Translations under genes and position numbers: made by a program | The notes under the pieces: generated by a model | Database searches by the model: none | What the model was told of the DNA's origin: nothing | What the model saw: only the letters and a program-made list of their open reading frames with translations | Shown: positions 32,947 to 41,006 of the stretch, one piece after another | How the letters are laid out: every line of letters begins with the position of its first letter | Numbering within the stretch: the first letter of the stretch is position 1 | Source: Scandinavium sp036271055 | GTDB lineage: Bacteria; Pseudomonadota; Gammaproteobacteria; Enterobacterales; Enterobacteriaceae | Assembly: GCF_036271055.1 (NCBI RefSeq) | Contig: NZ_DATBBJ010000024.1 | Coordinates: forward strand, 62,001 to 126,000 | Length of the DNA stretch: 64,000 nt | Reading direction: 5' to 3'

Positions 32947-33506
32947 GTCATCTCCTTATCTGACGGGTGATTCACCAGCGCCCGAAAACGTGTCCAGTCA
33001 AACGCCGGGCCGGGGTCAGTTTTACGCACCGGGGCAATATCGCTGTGGCCCGTGATGTTGCTGGCAATCGCCGGGTAAGCCGTCATCAGTAACTGGGTCA
33101 AGGCCGCAAGTTGCTGATATTGTTCGTCGGTATAGGCCAGAGTATCGGTGCCTTCCAGTTCAATGCCAATCGAAAAATCATTACATTTTTCGCGTCCCTG
33201 ATAGCTCGACACACCCGCATGCCAGGCGCGTTTATCAAACGGGACATACTGGACGATTTCACCATCGCGGCGGATCAGGCAATGGGCCGAGACCCGCAGA
33301 TGTGCGATCTCAGCAAAGAAAGGATGAGCCTCAGGATCGATTGTTCCTGTGAATAATGCATCAATCCACGGGCCGCCAAACTCACCTGGCGGCAAACTGA
33401 TATTGTGCACCACCAGCAACGTTGGCGCTTCATCATCCGGGCGGCAATCATGATGTGGCGAAGGGACGCGTCGGGCATCCTCCAGCCAGCCACCGTGTAA
33501 CTGCAT
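32943..33506 (-). CDS. ampD: 1,6-anhydro-N-acetylmuramyl-L-alanine amidase AmpD
   Basis: 187 residues. The zinc ligands known from AmpD are present at the same numbers: His34 (VVHNIS), His154 (GHSDIAP) and Asp164 (TDPGPAF), with catalytic Lys162 and Glu116 (IGIELEGT). It is a cytoplasmic enzyme that removes peptides from anhydromuropeptides during wall recycling; loss derepresses AmpC beta-lactamase in hosts with ampR-ampC. No ampC or ampR is in this window. AAGGAG precedes the ATG. It diverges from nadC. Confidence 0.96.
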   Translation of the reverse strand: MQLHGGWLEDARRVPSPHHDCRPDDEAPTLLVVHNISLPPGEFGGPWIDALFTGTIDPEAHPFFAEIAHLRVSAHCLIRRDGEIVQYVPFDKRAWHAGVSSYQGREKCNDFSIGIELEGTDTLAYTDEQYQQLAALTQLLMTAYPAIASNITGHSDIAPVRKTDPGPAFDWTRFRALVNHPSDKEMT

Positions 33507-33593
33507 GCGGGCTCTCCTTAATATATGGTGCTGAAATCCGGTTCAGAGTAGCATGTTTATAACTTATGATTCCTTACCATTTGGAGTTTTCTC

Positions 33594-34487
33594 ATGCCGC
33601 CTCGCCGCTACAATCCGGAGCATCGTCGTGACGCGCTGCTGGAACGAATTAACCTCGATATCCCTGCCGCTGTAGCCCATGCGCTACGTGAAGATTTAGG
33701 CGGCGAAGTGAATGCCGCGAATGACATCACCGCTCAACTGTTACCAGAAGACACGCGCTCTCACGCAGTGGTGATCACCCGTGAAGCGGGCGTATTTTGT
33801 GGCAAGCGCTGGGTCGAAGAAGTGTTTATTCAGCTTGCCGGAGATGATGTCAGCATCAACTGGCATGTGGACGATGGCGACTTGCTGGTCGAAAACCAGC
33901 CTTTATTTGAACTTAATGGCCCGTCACGCGTGCTGTTAACCGGCGAGCGCACCGCGCTGAATTTCGTGCAAACACTTTCCGGCGTGGCAAGCGTGGTGCG
34001 TCGTTATGTGAATTTACTCGACGGCACCAAAACCCAACTGCTCGACACCCGTAAAACCTTACCGGGCCTGCGTACTGCACTGAAATACGCGGTGCTGTGC
34101 GGCGGTGGCGCTAATCATCGCCTGGGGTTATCCGATGCGTTCCTGATTAAAGAAAACCACATTATTGCCTCTGGCTCAGTACGTCAGGCGGTGGAAAAAG
34201 CCTTCTGGCTGCATCCGGATGTGCCGGTTGAAGTTGAAGTGGAAAACATGGAAGAGCTGGAGGCCGCGTTGAAAGCCGGGGCTGATATCATCATGCTCGA
34301 TAACTTCGAAACGGACCAAATGCGCGAAGCGGTGAAGAGAACCAACGGTCAGGCGCAACTTGAAGTGTCCGGCAACGTGACGTTCGACACCATTCGTGAA
34401 TTTGCTGAAACCGGCGTGGACTATATCTCGGTGGGCGCGCTAACTAAGCACGTACAGGCACTCGATTTGTCGATGCGCTTTAAATAA
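33594..34487 (+). CDS. nadC: Quinolinate phosphoribosyltransferase (decarboxylating)
   Basis: 297 residues, the E. coli length. It converts quinolinate and PRPP to nicotinate mononucleotide in de novo NAD synthesis. Conserved features include LLDTRKTLPGLR, KYAVLCGGGANHRLGLSDAFLIKENH and the phosphate-binding IMLDNF, then VSGNVT near the C-terminus. It diverges from ampD. A strong terminator follows. Confidence 0.96.
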   Translation: MPPRRYNPEHRRDALLERINLDIPAAVAHALREDLGGEVNAANDITAQLLPEDTRSHAVVITREAGVFCGKRWVEEVFIQLAGDDVSINWHVDDGDLLVENQPLFELNGPSRVLLTGERTALNFVQTLSGVASVVRRYVNLLDGTKTQLLDTRKTLPGLRTALKYAVLCGGGANHRLGLSDAFLIKENHIIASGSVRQAVEKAFWLHPDVPVEVEVENMEELEAALKAGADIIMLDNFETDQMREAVKRTNGQAQLEVSGNVTFDTIREFAETGVDYISVGALTKHVQALDLSMRFK

Positions 34488-34496
34488 AGCGTTCTC

Positions 34497-34532
34497 TGCG
34501 AAGGCGATTTACGATCGCCTTCGCAGCTTTTC
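34497..34532 (+). terminator. Terminator after nadC
   Basis: TGCGAAGGCGAT-TTACG-ATCGCCTTCGCA is a perfect 12-bp stem followed by GCTTTT, 10 bases after the nadC stop. It isolates nadC from the pilin genes. Confidence 0.88.
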
Positions 34533-34648
34533 GCAAGCCCACTGCAAACCGTAAAATATTTCAGAAGCACCCTTCCCGTTTTCATTTTTGCCCTTCGCAA
34601 TCTCCAACGCTAGTTGCCAAAGTGCTCCCGTCAAACAAGGAGCCATTC

Positions 34649-35086
34649 ATGGACAAACAGCAAGGATTCACCTTAATAGAACTGATGGTTGTGATCGGCA
34701 TTATTGCCATTCTGAGCGCCATCGGCATTCCGGCTTACCAAAATTACCTGCGCAAAGCGGCACTCACCGACATGCTGCAAACGTTTATGCCCTACCGCAC
34801 CGCGATTGAACTCTGCGCGCTCGATCATGGCGGGATCACGCCCTGTGATGGTGGCAGCAACGGTATCCCCGCCCCGACCACCAGCCGTTATGTTTCAGGA
34901 ATGGAAGTTGTCCAGGGCACCGTGACGCTAACAGGCCAGGAAAGCCTTAACGGACTCAGCGTTACGTTGAAACCCGCCTGGGACAACACCAATGGCATCA
35001 CGGGCTGGCAACGCACCTGCAATATCGCCAGCGATAGCGCGTTGAAACAGGCGTGCGAAGACGTGTTCCGTTTCGACGCTTCCTGA
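34649..35086 (+). CDS. ppdD: Type IV major pilin-like protein PpdD
   Basis: 145 residues. The class III prepilin leader MDKQQG ends in Gly before FTLIELMVVIGIIAILSAIG, with Phe at +1 and Glu at +5 of the mature pilin, then the long hydrophobic helix. Two distal cysteines (around CALDHGGITPC) and a further pair (RTCN and QACED) can form disulfides. AAGGAG lies 6 bases before the ATG at 34649; the frame is open a little further upstream. The gene starts the ppdD-hofB-hofC assembly operon. Confidence 0.95.
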   Translation: MDKQQGFTLIELMVVIGIIAILSAIGIPAYQNYLRKAALTDMLQTFMPYRTAIELCALDHGGITPCDGGSNGIPAPTTSRYVSGMEVVQGTVTLTGQESLNGLSVTLKPAWDNTNGITGWQRTCNIASDSALKQACEDVFRFDAS

Positions 35087-35096
35087 GGGCAAAAAG

Positions 35097-36482
35097 ATGA
35101 AACACGATAAACTTCTCAGCCTGTGTCAGCGGCACCGTGCGGTGCTGCTCAGCAGCGACGAGCGGGTGTTGAATATCGCAGTGGTCGGCCCACCGCCTGC
35201 CGAATTAATGGATTCGCTGCGGTTCGCTACGCAAAAACGCATTGATATTGAGTGCTGGGATCAGTCCAGGATGGATCAGCATCTGCACACTTCGCAAGAT
35301 TCGCATCTGCCCGCCGCGCGTGATGACAACGCCAACGTTGTGGAACTGCTGAACCAGACGTTCCAGCAGGCGCTACAACAACGAGCCTCCGATATTCACG
35401 TTGAACCCGGGGAAGAAGTGCTACGTGTGCGGTTGCGGGTCGATGGCGTGCTTCACCCATTGCCCGATTTCTCTCCTACGCTCAGTGCGCCGCTGATCGC
35501 CCGGCTTAAAGTCTTAGGTAATCTGGATATCGCCGAGCGGCGACTGCCGCAGGATGGACAATTTAGCGTCGACATCAACGGACGCACGGTCTCTTTTCGC
35601 ATCGCGACACTTCCCTGCCGAGGAGGAGAAAAAGTCGTCCTTCGCCTTCTGCATCAGGTGAAACAGGCGCTGGATATCAACGTGCTGGGCATGAATCAGG
35701 CGCAGCTCCAGGCATTTCGTCAGTCGATAAACCAACCGCAGGGGCTGATGCTGGTCACCGGCCCGACCGGCAGCGGCAAAACCGTCACTTTATACAGCGC
35801 GCTACAGGAACGGAATAAACCGGAGATCAATTTGTGCAGCGTCGAAGATCCGGTGGAGATCCCTCTCGATGGCATCAACCAGACGCAAATCAATACTCGT
35901 GCGGGGCTGACGTTTCAGAACGTGTTAAGAGCGTTATTGCGCCAGGATCCAGACGTGGTAATGGTCGGGGAGATTCGCGATGCGGAAACCGCCGAAATCG
36001 CTATCAAAGCCGCGCAGACAGGCCATCTAGTGTTATCCACGCTGCATACCAATTCCACCAGCGAAACGTTGACCAGGCTGCAACAAATGGGCGTGGCACG
36101 CTGGATGATCTCCTCCGCGCTATTGCTGGTGATTGCGCAACGGCTGGTGCGGCGATTATGCCCGCACTGCCGAACGCCGGAAGGACAGTACAGCGAGTTC
36201 CCCCCATCGTTATGGCCCCGCGCATTACCACGCTGGAAGAGCAAAGGCTGCGAGCGCTGCTATCGTGGCTATCATGGCCGGGTGGCCTTGTTCGAAGTCC
36301 TGACGGTTACCCAACCGTTAAAGCAAGCCATCATCAACGGTGCCAGCCCGGAAGCACTGGAACGACTGTCACGTGATTCCGGCATGATGACTCTTTTCGA
36401 ACACGGTTGCGAAGCCGTGGAACAGGGACAAACCACGGTTGAAGAGTTGCTGCGGGTATTGGGAATGCCACATGGCGACTAA
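35097..36482 (+). CDS. hofB: Type IV pilus assembly ATPase HofB (GspE/PilB family)
   Basis: 461 residues. The secretion ATPase core is complete: Walker A GPTGSGKT at 222-229, the Asp box DPVEIPLDG, Walker B VVMVGEIRDAET and the His box GHLVLSTLHTN. A C-terminal tetracysteine zinc site (LCPHC, then GCERC) is present. It would power extension of the PpdD pilus. It follows ppdD by 10 bases and overlaps hofC by 11 bases. Confidence 0.95.
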   Translation: MKHDKLLSLCQRHRAVLLSSDERVLNIAVVGPPPAELMDSLRFATQKRIDIECWDQSRMDQHLHTSQDSHLPAARDDNANVVELLNQTFQQALQQRASDIHVEPGEEVLRVRLRVDGVLHPLPDFSPTLSAPLIARLKVLGNLDIAERRLPQDGQFSVDINGRTVSFRIATLPCRGGEKVVLRLLHQVKQALDINVLGMNQAQLQAFRQSINQPQGLMLVTGPTGSGKTVTLYSALQERNKPEINLCSVEDPVEIPLDGINQTQINTRAGLTFQNVLRALLRQDPDVVMVGEIRDAETAEIAIKAAQTGHLVLSTLHTNSTSETLTRLQQMGVARWMISSALLLVIAQRLVRRLCPHCRTPEGQYSEFPPSLWPRALPRWKSKGCERCYRGYHGRVALFEVLTVTQPLKQAIINGASPEALERLSRDSGMMTLFEHGCEAVEQGQTTVEELLRVLGMPHGD

Positions 36483-37671
36483 ACAACTCTGGTATTGGCG
36501 CGGATTGTCAGAACAAGGTGAGGCACGACAGGGCTGTGTGTGGGCAGAAAATAAAATGGTGGCGATGGAATCTGCCCAACGTGATGGCATTCACCCGCTG
36601 GAATTAACGCGCAAGGCGATTCGAAAATCACAATGGCAATCGCAATATGCCAGCGAACTTATGCAGCAGCTAGCCACACTGTTACAAGCGGGCTTGACGC
36701 TTTCGGAGAGTTTACTGCTGTTGGCGGAACAACATCCCATCGCGCAATGGCAAGCCCTGATGCAGGATCTCGCCGGGCAGCTTGCCCAAGGGCAGTCGCT
36801 TTCTGTCGCCATGCAACAATGGCCGGAAGCATTTTCTCCGCTCTATCACGCCATGATTCAGGCCGGAGAAATGACGGGCAAGCTGGACTACTGTTGCGCA
36901 CACCTCGCTCGTCAACAAGAGGAGCAGCAGAAGCTGGCTCAAAAAGTGAAAAAAGCGCTACGCTACCCGCTGATCATTTTGTTGCTCGCGCTATTAGTGG
37001 TCATTGGTATGAGTGGTTTCGTGCTGCCGGAATTCGCCGCCATCTACCGCACATTTAACACGCCGCTTCCCATGCTGACCCAGGCGGTAATGGCTATGTC
37101 CAGTGCGGTACAGCAAGGGCTACCGTTGATTATTGCACTCGCATTCCTGCCCTTTTTACTGCGCCCTATCTTGCGACGAAGTCCACGCTGGCAAATGATC
37201 CGTCCACGGTTATTACTAAGATTTCCAGTGGTTTCCGGGTTGATTCGCGGGCAAATGCTCAGTCAAATTTATACCGTTCTTGCGCTCACGCAGAACGCAG
37301 GGATCCCCTTTTTGCAGGGGCTTGAAAGCGTGGAAAAGACGCTGAGTTGCCCTTGGTGGCGTAGTGTCATCCAGCAGACAAGCGAATCCATCGCTCAGGG
37401 AAGCGCAATCTGGCAGGCAATGGAGAAGCAAACTGTCTTTACCCCACTGTGTAAGCAACTCATCAGAACGGGAGAAGTGTCTGGCTCACTCGATAAAATG
37501 TTGGGGAATCTGGCGCATTATCACAGTGAGCAAACGCATCAGCAGGCGGATAACCTGGCGACACTGCTGGAGCCCGTGATGTTACTGGTGACAGGAGTAA
37601 TTATCGGGACGCTGGTGGTGGCGATGTATCTGCCGATATTTCATTTGGGGGATGCAATCAGTGGAGGATAA
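36472..37671 (+). CDS. hofC: Type IV pilus inner-membrane platform protein HofC (GspF/PilC family)
   Basis: 399 residues. It has two copies of the T2SSF domain: QLATLLQAGLTLSESLLLLAEQ with LDYCCAHLARQQEE in the first half, and TVLALTQNAGIPFLQGLESVE with RTGEVSGSLDKML in the second. Three hydrophobic segments lie near 165-190, 215-235 and 370-392. The platform is thought to transmit HofB motion to the growing pilus. The MATKQLW start is chosen because it aligns with relatives; it lies inside the end of hofB. Confidence 0.93.
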   Translation: MATKQLWYWRGLSEQGEARQGCVWAENKMVAMESAQRDGIHPLELTRKAIRKSQWQSQYASELMQQLATLLQAGLTLSESLLLLAEQHPIAQWQALMQDLAGQLAQGQSLSVAMQQWPEAFSPLYHAMIQAGEMTGKLDYCCAHLARQQEEQQKLAQKVKKALRYPLIILLLALLVVIGMSGFVLPEFAAIYRTFNTPLPMLTQAVMAMSSAVQQGLPLIIALAFLPFLLRPILRRSPRWQMIRPRLLLRFPVVSGLIRGQMLSQIYTVLALTQNAGIPFLQGLESVEKTLSCPWWRSVIQQTSESIAQGSAIWQAMEKQTVFTPLCKQLIRTGEVSGSLDKMLGNLAHYHSEQTHQQADNLATLLEPVMLLVTGVIIGTLVVAMYLPIFHLGDAISGG

Positions 37672-37673
37672 TT

Positions 37674-37700
37674 GCTGGCGCAGAAACTACGCCAGCGCTT
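37674..37700. terminator. Hairpin between convergent hofC and guaC
   Basis: GCTGGCG-CAGAAACTA-CGCCAGC with only a short T-run (CTTT) on the plus strand and AATTAT on the minus strand. It is a plausible weak bidirectional terminator, 2 bases after the hofC stop. Confidence 0.55.
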
Positions 37701-37707
37701 TACGGCA

Positions 37708-38751
37708 TTACAGGCTGTTGAACACGCGGTTCTCTTGTTCCTGCACGCGGATAAAGGTCGTACGTTTAGTCAGTTCTTTCAGACGTGATGCACCCACATA
37801 GGTACATGCAGAACGCAGACCACCGAGGATATCGCGAGCGGTATCTTCCACCGGGCCACGTAATTTCAGCTTAACCGTTTTGCCTTCCGCTGCGCGGTAT
37901 TTGGCAACGCCACCGACGTGACGGTTCATTGCAGACTCGGAACTCATCCCGTAGAACAGCATGAATTTTTCGCCGTCTTCTTCCACTACGGTTCCCCCGC
38001 TTTCTTCGTGACCTGCCAGCATACCGCCGAGCATCACGAAATCAGCGCCGCCACCAAAGGCTTTCGCTACGTCACCCGGTGTCGTACAGCCACCGTCACT
38101 GACGATCTGACCGCCAAGACCGTGCGCCGCATCAGCACATTCAATCACTGCGGAGAGCTGCGGATAACCAACGCCCGTTTTTACACGTGTGGTGCAAACA
38201 GAGCCAGGGCCGATACCGACTTTAACGATGTCAGCGCCCGCGAGGATCAGCTCTTCGCACATTTCGCCCGTAACCACGTTGCCTGCACAGATAGTTTTGC
38301 TCGGCCAGGCTTCGCGTGCTTTCGACAAGAACTGCACGAAGTGTTCGGAATAGCCGTTTGCAACATCAATACACACAAAATTCAGCGACGAATGCAGATT
38401 CAGAATCTGTTTCGTTTTGTCGAAATCAGCTTCGGAAGTCCCGGTAGAAACCATGACATGCTTCAGGATGTCTTCCGACACGCTCGCGGTAAAAGCTTTC
38501 CAGTCTTCAACAGAATAGTGTTTATGAACGGCGGTCAGAATACCAAAGGAGGCCAGTGCTTTTGCCATCGCGAAAGTGCCGACGGTATCCATGTTCGCAG
38601 CAATGATAGGTACGCCAGACCAGGTCTTGCCAGAATGCTTAAAGGTGTATTCGCGTTCCAGTTCAACTTCGGAACGGCTTTTGAGGGTAGAGCGTTTAGG
38701 GCGGATAAGAACGTCTTTAAAGCCTAACTTCAAATCTTCTTCGATACGCAT
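37708..38751 (-). CDS. guaC: GMP reductase
   Basis: 347 residues, the E. coli length. It reductively deaminates GMP to IMP with NADPH. The active-site loop GIGPGSVCTTRVKTGVG carries Cys186, and SDGGCTTPGDVAKAFGGGADFVMLGG binds the nucleotide phosphate as in the IMPDH/GMPR barrel family. It lacks a CBS pair, which distinguishes it from IMP dehydrogenase. It converges with hofC and diverges from coaE. Confidence 0.97.
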   Translation of the reverse strand: MRIEEDLKLGFKDVLIRPKRSTLKSRSEVELEREYTFKHSGKTWSGVPIIAANMDTVGTFAMAKALASFGILTAVHKHYSVEDWKAFTASVSEDILKHVMVSTGTSEADFDKTKQILNLHSSLNFVCIDVANGYSEHFVQFLSKAREAWPSKTICAGNVVTGEMCEELILAGADIVKVGIGPGSVCTTRVKTGVGYPQLSAVIECADAAHGLGGQIVSDGGCTTPGDVAKAFGGGADFVMLGGMLAGHEESGGTVVEEDGEKFMLFYGMSSESAMNRHVGGVAKYRAAEGKTVKLKLRGPVEDTARDILGGLRSACTYVGASRLKELTKRTTFIRVQEQENRVFNSL

Positions 38752-38979
38752 GTAGGGATTCCTGGGGTTAGAGGCAAAAATGGACTAAGCACAACTCCAG
38801 TGACGTTATCATACGCAGTAATCATCCCTTCGCAAGACTGCGATTTTCACTTTTTTTACGCTACAATCGTACAAATTTACCTGGTGGACAGCGATTTTCA
38901 CGTTGGACACGTTGGTTGCCGTAGGTTCAAAAAATAACCAATTGATTTATAGCGGTTATTCTTCAAAGGATAGGGTGTC

Positions 38980-39600
38980 ATGGGGTATACAGTGGCGTTA
39001 ACAGGTGGCATCGGTAGCGGAAAAAGCACCGTCGCACAGGCTTTTGCTGACCTGGGAATTAACGTGATTGATGCCGATATTATCGCCCGTCAGGTTGTGG
39101 AACCCGGCACGCCAGCATTGCAGGCTATTGTCGACCGCTTTGGCACAGGCATGTGCCTCCCTGACGGTGGTTTGAACCGCCGTCAATTGCGAGAGCGCAT
39201 TTTCACGCACGCGGCTGAAAAATCATGGCTCAATGCCCTTCTCCACCCATTGATCCAGCAGGAAACACAGCGTCAAATGCAACAGGCTACATCGCCTTAT
39301 GTCCTGTGGGTTGTTCCGCTGTTGGTAGAGAATCAACTCTGGCAGAAAGCAAATCGGGTGTTAGTGGTGGATGTTTCTGAGGAAACGCAGCTCAAGCGCA
39401 CGATGCACAGAGATAATGTGTCAGAAGAACATGCAAGACAGATCCTTGCCGCCCAGGTATCACGCGAACAGCGTCTTGCCGTGGCGGATGACATCATTGA
39501 TAACAACGGCGCACCCGATGCCATTGCATTGGATGTAGCCCGCCTGCACGCCCGCTATCTGAAGCTGGCGCATCAGGCCGATTCACAGGAAAAATTGTAA
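38980..39600 (+). CDS. coaE: Dephospho-CoA kinase
   Basis: 206 residues. The P-loop GGIGSGKST is at 9-17, followed by the substrate-binding DADIIARQVVEPG. It phosphorylates the ribose 3' position of dephospho-CoA, the last step of CoA synthesis. The stop TAA shares its last base with the zapD ATG (TAATG), so the two are translationally coupled. Confidence 0.96.
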   Translation: MGYTVALTGGIGSGKSTVAQAFADLGINVIDADIIARQVVEPGTPALQAIVDRFGTGMCLPDGGLNRRQLRERIFTHAAEKSWLNALLHPLIQQETQRQMQQATSPYVLWVVPLLVENQLWQKANRVLVVDVSEETQLKRTMHRDNVSEEHARQILAAQVSREQRLAVADDIIDNNGAPDAIALDVARLHARYLKLAHQADSQEKL

Positions 39601-40343
39601 TGCACACCCACGTCCTTTTTGAACATCCCCTGAATGAGAAGATGCGTACCTGGCTTCGCATTGAGTTTCTGGTTCAGCAGCTGAATTGCAACCTGCCGGT
39701 CAGGGATCATGCCAGCGCCTTGCATTTTTTTAGAAATATCGGGGACTTACTGGATGTGTTCGAACGGGGTGAAGTTCGCACAGATTTACTGAAAGAGCTG
39801 GAACGCCAGCAACGTAAGCTGAAACAGTGGGATGAAGTGCCCGGCGTTGATAAAAGCCGTATTGAAGCCCTTCGCCTTCAGCTAAAAAACAGTAGCAGCA
39901 TTCTTATGACCGCCCCGCGCGTGGGCCAACTCTTGCGTGAAGACAAATTGGTTGGCCTTGTCCGCCAACGTCTGAGCATTCCGGGCGGTTGCTGTAGCTT
40001 CGATCTGCCCTCGCTGCATATGTGGCTGCATGCTCCGCAAACACAGCGCGATACGCAGGTCACCTATTGGCTGGAAAGCCTTGAGCCTGTCATTCAGGCA
40101 CTGACCCTGCTCCTCGATCTAATCCGCAACTCTGCGCCGTTCCGTAAGCAGACCAGCCTTAATGGCTTCTTCCAGGATAACGGTGAAGACGCTGATCTTT
40201 TACGCTTGCAGCTTGAACTTAACGAGCAGCTTTATCCCCAAATCTCCGGCCACAAGAGCCGTTTTGCCATTCGCTTCCTGCCACTGGACAGCGAAAATGG
40301 CCTCGTGCCAGAACGCCTGGATTTCGAACTGGCCTGTTGTTAA
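39600..40343 (+). CDS. zapD: Cell division protein ZapD
   Basis: 247 residues, the E. coli length and sequence type (formerly YacF). ZapD binds the FtsZ C-terminal tail and bundles its filaments at the Z-ring. It has an N-terminal helical part with FEHPLNEKMRTWLRIEFL and a C-terminal beta-barrel-like domain with SGHKSRFAIRFLPLDSENG. It is coupled to coaE and followed by yacG after 9 bases. Confidence 0.95.
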   Translation: MHTHVLFEHPLNEKMRTWLRIEFLVQQLNCNLPVRDHASALHFFRNIGDLLDVFERGEVRTDLLKELERQQRKLKQWDEVPGVDKSRIEALRLQLKNSSSILMTAPRVGQLLREDKLVGLVRQRLSIPGGCCSFDLPSLHMWLHAPQTQRDTQVTYWLESLEPVIQALTLLLDLIRNSAPFRKQTSLNGFFQDNGEDADLLRLQLELNEQLYPQISGHKSRFAIRFLPLDSENGLVPERLDFELACC

Positions 40344-40352
40344 GGAGACACT

Positions 40353-40547
40353 ATGAGTGACACTATTACCGTCAATTGCCCGACCTGTGGCAAAAGCATT
40401 ATCTGGGACGAAAAGAGTCCGTTTCGCCCCTTCTGTTGCAAGCGCTGCCAGCTCATTGATTTAGGTGAATGGGCTGATGAAGAGAAGCGCATTCCCAGCT
40501 CCGGTGACCTCTCTGAGAGTGACGACTGGAGCGAGGAACAGCTTTAA
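40353..40547 (+). CDS. yacG: DNA gyrase inhibitor YacG
   Basis: 64 residues with a four-cysteine zinc finger: Cys9 and Cys12 (NCPTCGK), Cys28 and Cys32 (FCCKRCQLIDLGEW). E. coli YacG binds GyrB and inhibits gyrase. The C-terminal tail is acidic (SGDLSESDDWSEEQL). AAGGAG precedes the ATG. Its stop overlaps the end of the convergent mutT by 4 bases. Confidence 0.95.
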   Translation: MSDTITVNCPTCGKSIIWDEKSPFRPFCCKRCQLIDLGEWADEEKRIPSSGDLSESDDWSEEQL

Positions 40548-40936
40548 GCCTCAGCAATCAGTTTGGCGATAACCGGTTCGTTGGCAGGAGGAAACTCTTC
40601 TGCCAACAAATCTTTCTGTGCAACCCAGCGCCCCGGCTGCCCCTCTTTACCCCAGGGTTCGCCCTGCCAGCTGTCCACCAGCCAGAACCACAGCGTGATG
40701 TGACGATCCGGAAACTGGTATTCCAGCTTATCAAACAGCATCGCCGACTCCGGCAAAATCCCCACTTCTTCGTACAATTCTCGCGCCAGCGCTAATTCAG
40801 GGCTTTCGCCTTCTTCTATTTTTCCGCCAGGGAATTCCCACATATTAGCCATGTGCGCATCCGCAGCACGCTGGGTAATAAAAATTTCTCCCGCAGCATT
40901 GCGCAGGATCCCGGTAGAAATTTGCAGTTTTTTCAT
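40544..40936 (-). CDS. mutT: 8-oxo-dGTP diphosphatase MutT
   Basis: 130 residues. The full Nudix box is at 38-60 (GKIEEGESPELALARELYEEVGI). The enzyme hydrolyses 8-oxo-dGTP and prevents A:T to C:G transversions. The MKKLQI start is chosen to match relatives; an ATG three codons upstream is also possible. It follows secA on the same strand, beyond a strong hairpin. Confidence 0.95.
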   Translation of the reverse strand: MKKLQISTGILRNAAGEIFITQRAADAHMANMWEFPGGKIEEGESPELALARELYEEVGILPESAMLFDKLEYQFPDRHITLWFWLVDSWQGEPWGKEGQPGRWVAQKDLLAEEFPPANEPVIAKLIAEA

Positions 40937-40950
40937 TGTCTTCATTCCAT

Positions 40951-40974
40951 AAAAAAGGCGCTGTCACCAGCGCC
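40951..40974 (-). terminator. Terminator between secA and mutT
   Basis: On the minus strand GGCGCTG-GTGA-CAGCGCC is followed by six Ts, 33 bases after the secA stop and just before mutT. Readthrough would be needed for mutT to be expressed from the secM-secA promoter. Confidence 0.88.
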
Positions 40975-41006
40975 TTAGTTTCGCAGATATTGGTATTCAG
41001 CTGAGC

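Noticed and set aside
33550..33580. Possible NadR operator before nadC (TGTTTA half-site)
   Set aside because: Only the left half matches TGTTTA-N6-TAAACA; the right half is absent.
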